This document shows positions 46,539 to 54,803 of a stretch of DNA of 64,000 bases, one piece after another; positions within the stretch are counted from its first letter, which is position 1, and every line of letters begins with the position of its first letter. Under the pieces are notes generated by a model. The model did no database searches. It was not told where the DNA came from and was given only the letters and a program-made list of their open reading frames with translations. The translations under genes were made by a program, and so were the position numbers. The stretch is from an uncultured Flavobacteriales bacterium (GTDB lineage: Bacteria > Bacteroidota > Bacteroidia > Flavobacteriales > JBLHRE01). Location: positions 62,001-126,000 of the forward strand of contig CAKZPI010000043.1 in the NCBI GenBank assembly GCA_937139155.1. Reading direction: 5' to 3'.

Positions 46539-47351
46539 ATGGCAAAGAACAAACATATTCAGGTAAAAGGCAGTACGATTAGCGTGATGGTGCAAAACGG
46601 AATAGATTATCTGTCCTTAACCGACATGACCCTTGGTTTTAAAGAAGGCAGCGGACTCATTGGCAAGTGGATTACCAATAAAAACACCCTGGAGTATGTG
46701 GGGATATGGGAAAAGTTAAACAACCCCAATTTCAATTACCCCGAATTCGAGGTAATTGAACAAGAAGCTGGTGTTAATCGTTTTATCATGTCTGTTGGCC
46801 AGTGGGTTGAACGAACCAAAGCCATTGGCTTGATTGTAAAAGCCGGTAGATACGGCGGTACCTATGCCCATAAGGATATCGCCTTTCACTTTGCCATGTG
46901 GTTAAGTCCCGAGTTTCAGATTTATTTGATTAATGAATTCCAACGCCTCAAGGAAGAAGAACAAAAGCTACTGGGTTGGAGTGCCAAACGAGAACTGGCA
47001 AAACTCAATTATCACATCCATACCGATGCCATTAAGCAAAATTTAATTCCCAAAGAGCTTACCCCTGCGCAAACCGCAATTGTTTACGCTAGCGAAGCAG
47101 ATGTTTTGAATGTTGCCTTATTTGGGAAAACAGCTAAACAATGGCGTGATGCCAACCCTGACCTCAAGGGTAATATGCGCGATTATGCCAGCATGAATGA
47201 ACTCATTTGTTTAGCCAACATGGAAAATCTAAATGCGGTATTCATTCAGGAACAAATGTCCCAAAAGGAAAGGCTAGTAAGACTCAATCAAATAGCCATA
47301 CAGCAAATGAAAGTATTGCTTGAAGTAGAAAACAGAGAACTGTTAAAGTAA
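46539..47351 (+). CDS. KilA-N domain protein (copy 2)
   Basis: Identical at protein level over all 270 residues to the gene at 34109-34921, with the same upstream 333 bp and the same downstream gap. Which copy is ancestral cannot be told from the sequence. Two intact copies may raise dosage. Confidence 0.88.
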   Translation: MAKNKHIQVKGSTISVMVQNGIDYLSLTDMTLGFKEGSGLIGKWITNKNTLEYVGIWEKLNNPNFNYPEFEVIEQEAGVNRFIMSVGQWVERTKAIGLIVKAGRYGGTYAHKDIAFHFAMWLSPEFQIYLINEFQRLKEEEQKLLGWSAKRELAKLNYHIHTDAIKQNLIPKELTPAQTAIVYASEADVLNVALFGKTAKQWRDANPDLKGNMRDYASMNELICLANMENLNAVFIQEQMSQKERLVRLNQIAIQQMKVLLEVENRELLK

Positions 47352-47489
47352 ATCAAGCAAAAAGATCAAAACAAGTTGCCTCAAAACCCATTGTCAGCTT
47401 CAGAAGAATCATTTACAAATTAATTAAGAGTAGTTGATTATATTGACCGAGACATAGATGAGTAGAATGAGGAGATTGAATTGGTAGGT

Positions 47490-47596
47490 TCAACACCTCA
47501 ACTGGGGTGACTAGTGATTAGTGACTGTATGTACTTGAAATTGAGCGCTTTAACACATCAAACGCCTCAACACCTCAACGACTCAACAACTCAACA
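47490..47596. repeat. Short tandem repeat array inside the duplication (copy 2)
   Basis: Counterpart of 35060-35166, in the 448-bp gap 47352-47799 between the KilA-N gene and the SDR operon. Confidence 0.8.
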
Positions 47597-47722
47597 AGAG
47601 GCACTTATGGGAAGTCTTTTAAAACAGGAAACTTGCATTTAACGCCTATCCTTAAATGCCTAGATTTCAACCATCAACCATCAACTCTCAACGCTTCAAA
47701 AAGGACACCACAAAACCAAAAA

Positions 47723-47751
47723 GTATACGTCTTTCGGAAATCCGTATACGT
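47723..47751 (+). promoter_or_regulatory. Predicted AraC-type operator (copy 2)
   Basis: The two GTATACGT half-sites at 47723-47730 and 47744-47751 keep the 21-bp spacing of copy 1. The -7 element CATCTTTG follows at 47772-47779. Confidence 0.5.
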
Positions 47752-47799
47752 GCTTAGGTTGATTGTCGCCTCATCTTTGCAGTAACAAATTCAATAGAG

Positions 47800-48750
47800 A
47801 TGAGTATTAAAAATCAATTTGGCAAAAAAGGGTGGACCCCAGATAGAATAAAGGATTTAACCGGAAAAACCTTTGTAATTACTGGCACCACCAGCGGTAC
47901 TGGTTATGAAGCTGCGCGTATCTTGCTTTCTAAAGGAGCTAAGGTTGTAATGTTAAACCGAAACCCTCAAAAAGCGGAAGCCACCATTGCCTCTTTACAG
48001 GATGTGATTGGAAATTCAATCGAGGTGATGAATGTCCAAATGGACTTAGGCGTACAAGCTTCGGTAAAAAAAGCCGCAAGTGAGGTTTTGAAAAAGGTTG
48101 AACGTATTGACGCCTTGCTCTGTAATGGGGCCATTGCTCAGGTTCCGAAGCAAAAAATCACACTAGATGGCTGGGAAAGCCAAATGGGTGTAAATTACTT
48201 CGGGCATTTCACCCTTCAAGCTTTGCTGTTTCCATTGATCGAGAAATCAAAAGGACGCATTGTAACCGTGGGAAGCATGGGCTACGATATGGGGCTTAAA
48301 ACCATCAAGTTTGAGGATTTGAATTTGGATAAAGATTATACCCCCAACGATGCATATAGCCAGAGCAAATTGGCGCAAATTATGACCATTTATGAATTAC
48401 AAAATAGAATGATAAAAGCCGGGAAATCAGAGGTGAAAGCTTATGCCTGCCACCCAGGATCGTCAAGAACAAACCTTATTAATACAAGTGGTAGTTTTAT
48501 GATGAAATTGATTTTTGGACTGATGAAATTATCACCTTTAACCCAACCAGCTGAAAATGGTGCCTATCCACAATTAATGTGCGCTACTGAGCCTGACCTT
48601 GACCAAACGGCGTTTTATGGTCCAACTGGCCGCAGCAATTGGGTGGGTCCGGTTGGCGCCCATGAATTAAAACCACATGCTAAGGATAAAGCGGTTGCCA
48701 ATCGGCTGTGGAAATTAACAGAAGAGGAAGTAGGAATAAAATGGCTTTAA
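47800..48750 (+). CDS. Short-chain dehydrogenase/reductase (copy 2)
   Basis: Identical 316-residue SDR to that at 35370-36320, including the unusual CNGA in place of NNAG. The operon promoter, operator and gene overlaps are all retained, so this copy should be expressed. Confidence 0.88.
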   Translation: MSIKNQFGKKGWTPDRIKDLTGKTFVITGTTSGTGYEAARILLSKGAKVVMLNRNPQKAEATIASLQDVIGNSIEVMNVQMDLGVQASVKKAASEVLKKVERIDALLCNGAIAQVPKQKITLDGWESQMGVNYFGHFTLQALLFPLIEKSKGRIVTVGSMGYDMGLKTIKFEDLNLDKDYTPNDAYSQSKLAQIMTIYELQNRMIKAGKSEVKAYACHPGSSRTNLINTSGSFMMKLIFGLMKLSPLTQPAENGAYPQLMCATEPDLDQTAFYGPTGRSNWVGPVGAHELKPHAKDKAVANRLWKLTEEEVGIKWL

Positions 48751-49850
48751 TTAAGAAAATAATGTTCGGATTTCTTTTGGTAATGGCAATTATTGGCTTG
48801 GGTGCCCTATGGTTTTTGAATACGGAAAGGTTTGGAAAACATCCCGACAAGGAAAGACTTTCAAAAATTCAGAAATCACCAAATTACGGAAAGGGAGGGT
48901 TTGAGAATTTAAGTCAAACTCCTATGCTGACCGAAGGTGCAGGCTACGGGAAGGTTCTCTACCAGTTCCTTTTTTCTTCCAATCCTAAAACCCCGGCTAA
49001 ACCCTTGCCCTCTCGAAAGACCAATTTAAAAGCCCTTAAAGCCAATGAGAATGTTGTGATTTGGATGGGGCATTCCTCCTATTTCATTCAGCTGGAGGGT
49101 AAAAAAATTCTAGTTGACCCCGTCTTAAGCGGGAATGCATCCCCCCTTTCGTTTACCACTAAGGCCTATGAAGGAAGCGACATTTATTCAACCGATGATA
49201 TTCCCAAAATAGATTATTTGTTCTTGTCCCATGACCATTGGGATCATATGGATTATAATACCTTAAAACAGTTAAAGCCAAAGATTAAAAAGGTCGTCAC
49301 AGGTTTGGGCAATGGGGCTCATTTAGAAGATTGGGGCTTTACCTCAGATGTGATTTTGGAAGGGGATTGGTATGAATCTTTTCCTTTGGATGAGGGGTTC
49401 ATTGCGCATGTTACACCCGCTCGACATTTTTCAGGCAGAGGACTTAAACGGAACCAAACGCTTTGGGCTTCCTTTGTGCTTGCCTCACCTTCCACTTCCA
49501 TTTACCTTGGTGGAGATAGTGGTTACGGGTCCCATTTCAAGATTATTGGAGAAAATTATGGTCCCTTTGACCTTGCTATTCTTGAAAATGGACAATACAA
49601 TGAAAACTGGAAGTATATTCATATGCTTCCTGGCGAGCAAATTAAGGCAGCAAGGGATCTAAACGCCAAGGCCCTTTTGCCTGTTCACTCTGGGAAGTTC
49701 ACCCTTGCAAATCATGATTGGGATGAACCCTTCGACCTTATTTCGAGTGAAAACGTTCCGCATGGACTTAGAGTTCTGACTCCAATGATAGGAGAATCCA
49801 TAAACTTAAAAGATAGCCTTCAAACCTTTGAAGAATGGTGGAAACAGTAA
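48741..49850 (+). CDS. Metallo-beta-lactamase-fold hydrolase (copy 2)
   Basis: Identical to 36311-37420: 369 residues, N-terminal anchor, HDHWDH motif. The start codon again overlaps the SDR stop by 10 bp. Confidence 0.85.
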   Translation: MALIKKIMFGFLLVMAIIGLGALWFLNTERFGKHPDKERLSKIQKSPNYGKGGFENLSQTPMLTEGAGYGKVLYQFLFSSNPKTPAKPLPSRKTNLKALKANENVVIWMGHSSYFIQLEGKKILVDPVLSGNASPLSFTTKAYEGSDIYSTDDIPKIDYLFLSHDHWDHMDYNTLKQLKPKIKKVVTGLGNGAHLEDWGFTSDVILEGDWYESFPLDEGFIAHVTPARHFSGRGLKRNQTLWASFVLASPSTSIYLGGDSGYGSHFKIIGENYGPFDLAILENGQYNENWKYIHMLPGEQIKAARDLNAKALLPVHSGKFTLANHDWDEPFDLISSENVPHGLRVLTPMIGESINLKDSLQTFEEWWKQ

Positions 49851-49886
49851 AGAATCCCTAATTACAACCTCAGAAAATTAGAAAAC

Positions 49887-50414
49887 ATGGAAATTTTAAA
49901 AGCAGCCACCGACTGGGCCAAAGCGGAATTAGTATCAACCCCATTTTTCGTCCTTTTTGGGGTAACCTTTATGCTGGCAAGCATCGGGTTTTGGCAATTT
50001 GGAAAAACAGATTTAGCAAAGGCATATATCCTACCAACCCTCATAGCGGGCATTTTATTGACGGTAATTGGACTTGGTTTGTATTTTACCAACAAAACCA
50101 GGCTAGGAGAATTTGAAAAGGCTTATAATAAAGATGCCGTGGCATTTGTTGATTCTGAATTGGAAAGGGCAGATGCCACTTTAAGAGAGTACAAAAACAT
50201 AGTTTTCACCGCAATCCCTTTAATCATGATGGCTTGCGCTTTGGTTTTGCTTTTTGTCAAGGGTCCTTCATGGCGGGCAAGTATGATTACCACATTGGCT
50301 ATGTTGGCCGTTATTTTATTGGTGGATGGCTTGGCTCATGGCCGAATAAAAGATTACCACGAGCAGTTATTAGAGGCAAAACAAGAAATGAGAAATCAAG
50401 ATGCAGCATTTTAA
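49887..50414 (+). CDS. Four-TM membrane protein (copy 2)
   Basis: Identical to 37457-37984. It is retained in the same position between the hydrolase and the regulator. Confidence 0.75.
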   Translation: MEILKAATDWAKAELVSTPFFVLFGVTFMLASIGFWQFGKTDLAKAYILPTLIAGILLTVIGLGLYFTNKTRLGEFEKAYNKDAVAFVDSELERADATLREYKNIVFTAIPLIMMACALVLLFVKGPSWRASMITTLAMLAVILLVDGLAHGRIKDYHEQLLEAKQEMRNQDAAF

Positions 50415-51318
50415 AACCTTATCCGCCTTTTTAGATTATATGGAATTGCCTCGTCCAGAGCACCCTATGTTAAGTGTTATGGTGGAAATAAGTAAAAAGG
50501 ATGAATACCTTCCATGCTCCATTGCAAGCTCTCCACCTGTATCAAACGATTGTTATTCGATTAGCCTGAAAAAGATTCTAAAAGGCGATCTGAACTACGG
50601 GCGCACAAAGTATGATTTCACCAACGGCGCTTTGATTTTCATTGCTCCAAGACAAGTAATGCAATGGGGTGGCCAGATGGTTTATGAGCAAAAGGGATTT
50701 TCGATCCATTTCCACGAAGACTTCATAAAGGGTACTGAATTGGCGCAGCAGATTAAGAAATATGGATTCTTTTCATATTCAGTAAACGAGGCCTTACACC
50801 TTTCTCCACGAGAGGAAGAACAATTGGAAGCCATAGTTGAAAGCATTTACATCGAATACCAGAACAATCAGGATGAGTATAGCAAAGACATAATTATTTC
50901 CCACCTCAGCACCCTGCTTAAATATGCCAATAGGTTTTACGAAAGGCAGTTTATCCACCGTAAAGAATTGTCGACCAATTTGCTTGAGCAATTTAATAGA
51001 CAGCTTGAAGCCTATTTTGACTCGGGTCTTTTGCAGGAAAAAGGAATTCCGAGCATAGAGGAAATTGCAGGAAAATTGTCGGTTTCACAACGTTATCTAA
51101 GCGATACCCTGAAGAGCGAAACCGGTAAAACATCTACCGAACATTTGCAGCTGTATTTGATTGATGAGGCCAAAAACTTACTACTCAAGCCTAACAAAAC
51201 CGTTTCCGAAGTGGCTTATGATTTAGGGTTTGAGTACCCACCCTATTTTTCAAGGCTTTTCAAAAAGAAAGAAGGCATTAGTCCTTCAGAATACAGAAAG
51301 AAATTTAAGCTGAACTAA
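50401..51318 (+). CDS. AraC-family transcriptional regulator (copy 2)
   Basis: Identical to 37971-38888. If the regulator controls the operon through the GTATACGT pair, each copy could act on both operons. Confidence 0.92.
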   Translation: MQHFKTLSAFLDYMELPRPEHPMLSVMVEISKKDEYLPCSIASSPPVSNDCYSISLKKILKGDLNYGRTKYDFTNGALIFIAPRQVMQWGGQMVYEQKGFSIHFHEDFIKGTELAQQIKKYGFFSYSVNEALHLSPREEEQLEAIVESIYIEYQNNQDEYSKDIIISHLSTLLKYANRFYERQFIHRKELSTNLLEQFNRQLEAYFDSGLLQEKGIPSIEEIAGKLSVSQRYLSDTLKSETGKTSTEHLQLYLIDEAKNLLLKPNKTVSEVAYDLGFEYPPYFSRLFKKKEGISPSEYRKKFKLN

Positions 51319-51389
51319 ATGGGTTGATTGTTTTTGAAGGAAGCCGGTCGAAGACTCAGACCGTAACTTCAGAGGAATCGAGGCTATGA

Positions 51390-51757
51390 GGGTGACTATT
51401 GACTAGTGATAGAGTGTACTGAAATTGAGCGCTTTAACACCTCAAACACTAAAACAACTCTATCAACTATAAACCCTCAACCATCAACTCAGGGTGACTA
51501 GTGACTGGATGTCTGAAATTGAGCGCTTTAACACATCAATCGCCTAAACAACTCAACACCTCAACGACTCAACTGGGGTGACTAGTGACTAGTGACTGGA
51601 TGGCATGAAAATCAACATCTTACAACCAAATCTAGCCAATAGCCAATAGCCAAAAGCGAAAAGCAATAGCAGCATGGGGTACTAAACACTCTGACTTTGG
51701 CCTGAAATTGACCGTCTCAACGCCTCAACACCTAAACACCTCAACGCCTCAACACCC
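51390..51757. repeat. Short tandem repeat array upstream of the restriction operon
   Basis: The first part of the 745-bp gene-free stretch 51319-52063 repeats 38960-39298 exactly, then ends with a CTCAAC run that differs from copy 1. The remainder of the gap holds the conserved block (51758-51823), the hairpin leader (51822-51902), a long inverted repeat and a perfect palindrome. Confidence 0.85.
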
Positions 51758-51821
51758 AAAGGAGGTCTAGTTTCCTAAAATCTTTTGGGGCGTGGCAGTA
51801 GGCGGTAAAAGCTAGTTTGGT

Positions 51822-51902
51822 CTAAGAATCAAAAAAATCTTAGTTTACCCCCTCAAAACTCCGGGGTAAAAGTGATAGGGTTGCTTTTATTATCTGTTGT
51901 GC
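51822..51902. repeat. Hairpin-bearing leader element (copy 3 of 3)
   Basis: Here the arms TTTACCCC and GGGGTAAA are perfectly complementary around an 11-base spacer. The following TTGCTTTTATTATCTGTTGT is shared with the copy at 39759. It lies 160 bp upstream of hsdM. Confidence 0.75.
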
Positions 51903-51925
51903 TTCATGCAAAAACCCACCGCACA

Positions 51926-51992
51926 AACAGGCACATTTGGTTTTGCCGACACACAAAGCCAACGCTGAAAAACCAAAAGTGCCTGTTTTTTT
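51926..51992 (+). terminator. Long inverted repeat with T-run, terminator-like
   Basis: AACAGGCACATTTGGTTTT and AAAACCAAAAGTGCCTGTT form a 19-bp stem with one mismatch around a 24-base loop, followed by T residues to 51992. It could end transcription coming from the AraC operon side. The long loop and the cassette context also allow a recombination-site reading. Confidence 0.6.
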
Positions 51993-51994
51993 GC

Positions 51995-52012
51995 TCCCGA
52001 AAGCTTTCGGGA
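51995..52012. repeat. 18-bp perfect palindrome upstream of hsdM
   Basis: TCCCGAAAGCTTTCGGGA is perfectly self-complementary. It follows the terminator-like stem by two bases and lies 51 bp before the hsdM start. It could be an operator for the restriction operon or a mobile palindrome. Confidence 0.55.
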
Positions 52013-52063
52013 CTCGACAAAAATGTTGGTATTTTAGAAATGAATTAAATAGACTGAAAATAA

Positions 52064-53632
52064 ATGGCGAAAAAAGCTAAGAATAAAAAGGCAAAATCAA
52101 TAGAAGAAACCCTGTGGGACTCGGCTAATAAGCTGAGAGGTTCTGTAGAATCATCTGAATACAAACACGTAGTATTAGGACTGATATTCCTGAAATTTGC
52201 CAGCGACAAGTTTGAAGAACGGAGAAAAGAACTCATTGACGAAGGGAAAGAAAAGTACCTGGAGATGAAAGAGTTCTACAACATGAAAAATGTGTTCTTT
52301 CTCCCGGAAGAATCCCGTTGGATTTTCATCATTAAAAATGCGAAACAAGAGGACATTGCGCTGAAAATTGACACGGCACTACATACGGTGGAGAAAAACA
52401 ACCCTGCCCTGAAAGGCGCTTTGCCCGACAACTACTTTTCACGGTTAAATCTTGACCCCAGTAAGTTGGCTGCCCTGCTGGATACCATTAATAATATCGA
52501 CACCATCAAGGATAAGCAAACCGATATTGTAGGGCGCGTGTATGAGTATTTCCTTAGCAAGTTTGCCCTGGCAGAAGGAAAAGGGAAAGGCGAATTCTAT
52601 ACGCCTAAAAGCATCGTGAACCTGATTGCCGAAATGATCGAACCTTATAAAGGCGTTATCTATGACCCGGCTTGTGGCTCCGGTGGTATGTTTGTGCAAT
52701 CTATCAAGTTCATTGAAAGCCATCACGGAAATAAAAAGGAAGTTTCGATTTACGGACAGGAATACACCGCCACTACCTACAAACTGGCTAAAATGAACCT
52801 GGCTATCCGGGGCATTTCTGCCAATCTCGGAGAAATTCCGGCTAATACTTTTGCCCGTGATCAGCACCCGGACTTGAAAGCCGACTTTATCATGGCCAAT
52901 CCCCCTTTTAATCAAAAGGATTGGCGGGCAAGTGATGAATTGACAGACGACCCAAGGTGGAACGGCTATGAAGTACCACCCAAAAGCAACGCCAATTACG
53001 CATGGATTCTCAACATGGTGAGCAAGCTATCTGAAAATGGTGTAGCCGGATTTATCCTGGCCAATGGCGCATTATCCGGTGGTGGCGATGAATACAAAAT
53101 CCGCAAAAAGCTTCTTGAAAACGATTTAGTGGAGGCTATTTTAATTTTGCCGGGAAGCATGTTTTATACAACAGATATAAGCGTCTCGATATGGATATTG
53201 AATAAAAACAAACTTGCACGGAAGATAAACCTTCCCGACACTGTCAAAAATTACCGAGACAGAAAGCATGAAATCCTTTTCATGGATTTGAGAAAAGTTG
53301 GTATTCCCTTTGAAAAGAAGTTCATACAATTCAGTCCTAAGCAAATTGAAGAAATTACGAAAACCTACCACGATTGGCAGCAAAAAGATAGCGAGTACAA
53401 AGACCAACCGGAATTTTGCTATGCTGCCACACTCAAAGAAGTACAAGCCAAAGACTACTCGCTGGTGCCGAGCAAGTACATTGAGTTTGTCAACCGGGAT
53501 GAGCATCTGGACTTTGACGAAAAAATGACTGCACTGCAAGGGGAGTTTACTGAGCTACTAAAACAGGAAGAACAATCCAAAAAAGAATTATTGAACGTAT
53601 TTAAGGAATTGGGCTATGCGATCAAACTATAA
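52064..53632 (+). CDS. hsdM: Type I restriction-modification DNA methyltransferase subunit
   Basis: The 522-residue N6-adenine methyltransferase starts with a helical HsdM N-terminal domain (ETLWDSANKLRGSVESSEYK). It carries the SAM-binding motif DPACGSGGMF from residue 201 and the catalytic NPPF at 279-282. With HsdS it forms the M2S methylase, and with HsdR the restriction complex. The last 17 bp overlap hsdS. The Lys-rich first dozen residues are usual for this branch. Confidence 0.96.
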   Translation: MAKKAKNKKAKSIEETLWDSANKLRGSVESSEYKHVVLGLIFLKFASDKFEERRKELIDEGKEKYLEMKEFYNMKNVFFLPEESRWIFIIKNAKQEDIALKIDTALHTVEKNNPALKGALPDNYFSRLNLDPSKLAALLDTINNIDTIKDKQTDIVGRVYEYFLSKFALAEGKGKGEFYTPKSIVNLIAEMIEPYKGVIYDPACGSGGMFVQSIKFIESHHGNKKEVSIYGQEYTATTYKLAKMNLAIRGISANLGEIPANTFARDQHPDLKADFIMANPPFNQKDWRASDELTDDPRWNGYEVPPKSNANYAWILNMVSKLSENGVAGFILANGALSGGGDEYKIRKKLLENDLVEAILILPGSMFYTTDISVSIWILNKNKLARKINLPDTVKNYRDRKHEILFMDLRKVGIPFEKKFIQFSPKQIEEITKTYHDWQQKDSEYKDQPEFCYAATLKEVQAKDYSLVPSKYIEFVNRDEHLDFDEKMTALQGEFTELLKQEEQSKKELLNVFKELGYAIKL

Positions 53633-54803
53633 AAGACTAGGTGATTATATTGAACCTTGTGGTGAAAAAAATGATGATAATATCATTAAACGTTTGAGAG
53701 GAATCAGCAATCAAAAGTATTTTCAGAAAGCAAAAACAAATACTATCGGTATTGACCTTTCAAAATACAGAATTGTCCGAACAGGTCAATTCGCTTTTAA
53801 TAGAGCAACTACTAGAAATGGAGATAAAATATCCATTGCACTGAATCAAGATGAAGATTGTATTGTCTCACCTTCTTACAGGATATTTAAATCCAAAGAT
53901 GAGAGTATTCTGAATAGTGAGTATTTAATGATGTGGTTCAGACGACCCGAGTTTGATCGTTACGCCAGATTTATGTCTCACGGCTCTGCTCATGAGTTTT
54001 TCGATTATGGTGAAATGTGTGAAGTAAAGCTCCCTGTCCCCTACATCGAAAAACAACGCGAAATTGTTGCCGAGTACAACACCGTGGTGAACCGCATCAA
54101 ACTCAACGAACAACTCAACCAAAAGCTGGAAGAAACGGCACAGGCGATATATAGGCATTGGTTTGTGGATTTTCAGTTTCCCAATGAAAATGGACAGCCT
54201 TATAAGTCTTCCGGTGGGAAGATGGCTTGGAATGAGGAATTGAAAAAGGATGTGCCGGAGGGGTGGGAGGTTAAAGAATATGAACAACTCTTTGACTTCA
54301 AAACTGGAAAATTAAACTCTAATGCAGCACTGGAAAATGGAAAGTATCCATTTTTCACATGTTCTTCAGAAACATTTAAAACAGACAGTTATTCTTTTGA
54401 TTGTGAGGCACTAATATTAGCAGGAAATAATGCCAGGGCTGTATATCCCTTTAAATTTTTTGACGGTAAGTTTGATGCGTATCAAAGGACCTATGTGATA
54501 ACTCCAATGGAGCAAGCAATTAGCATTTATCAAGGATATTTTGAAATACTGAATCAGTTAGAGGCATTCAAGGGAACTTCATCAGGAACAGCCACTAAGT
54601 TTTTAACTATGAAGATTCTTAATCCATTAACAGCTTTAACGCCTGTCAAAAGAGTTAGCAAGTTGTTTGATGAAATATGTAACCCCATCTTTACAAGAAT
54701 GATGCTGAATGAAAAGTCAATGGAGCAATATAGAACTCTTGCATCAATTCTTCTTTCAAGAATGACCCAAGTTGAAACTGAAAAAGAAAGGGAGGTGGTA
54801 TGA
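53616..54803 (+). CDS. hsdS: Type I restriction-modification specificity subunit
   Basis: The 395-residue protein has two target-recognition domains (about 1-145 and 215-350), each followed by a conserved coiled-coil region. The first is EKQREIVAEYNTVVNRIKLN with AIYRHWFVDFQFP, and the second ends in LASILLSRMTQVE. This determines the bipartite target sequence, which cannot be read from here. It overlaps hsdM by 17 bp and the ATPase gene by 4 bp. Confidence 0.94.
   Translation: MRSNYKRLGDYIEPCGEKNDDNIIKRLRGISNQKYFQKAKTNTIGIDLSKYRIVRTGQFAFNRATTRNGDKISIALNQDEDCIVSPSYRIFKSKDESILNSEYLMMWFRRPEFDRYARFMSHGSAHEFFDYGEMCEVKLPVPYIEKQREIVAEYNTVVNRIKLNEQLNQKLEETAQAIYRHWFVDFQFPNENGQPYKSSGGKMAWNEELKKDVPEGWEVKEYEQLFDFKTGKLNSNAALENGKYPFFTCSSETFKTDSYSFDCEALILAGNNARAVYPFKFFDGKFDAYQRTYVITPMEQAISIYQGYFEILNQLEAFKGTSSGTATKFLTMKILNPLTALTPVKRVSKLFDEICNPIFTRMMLNEKSMEQYRTLASILLSRMTQVETEKEREVV

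Larger units (their letters stand above)
46006..51728. repeat. 5,723-bp direct repeat, copy 2
   Basis: Second copy of 33576-39298 in the same orientation, with the same five genes. Beyond 51728 it continues differently: the array closes with the conserved GGAGGTCTAG block and hairpin leader before hsdM. The flank at the right of copy 1 instead runs on into more repeat modules. Confidence 0.9.

Noticed and set aside
33468..51757. CRISPR array made of the short repeats
   Set aside because: The repeated units are 7-9 bp and mostly direct tandem copies. There are no 25-40 bp repeats separated by unique spacers and no cas genes in the window.
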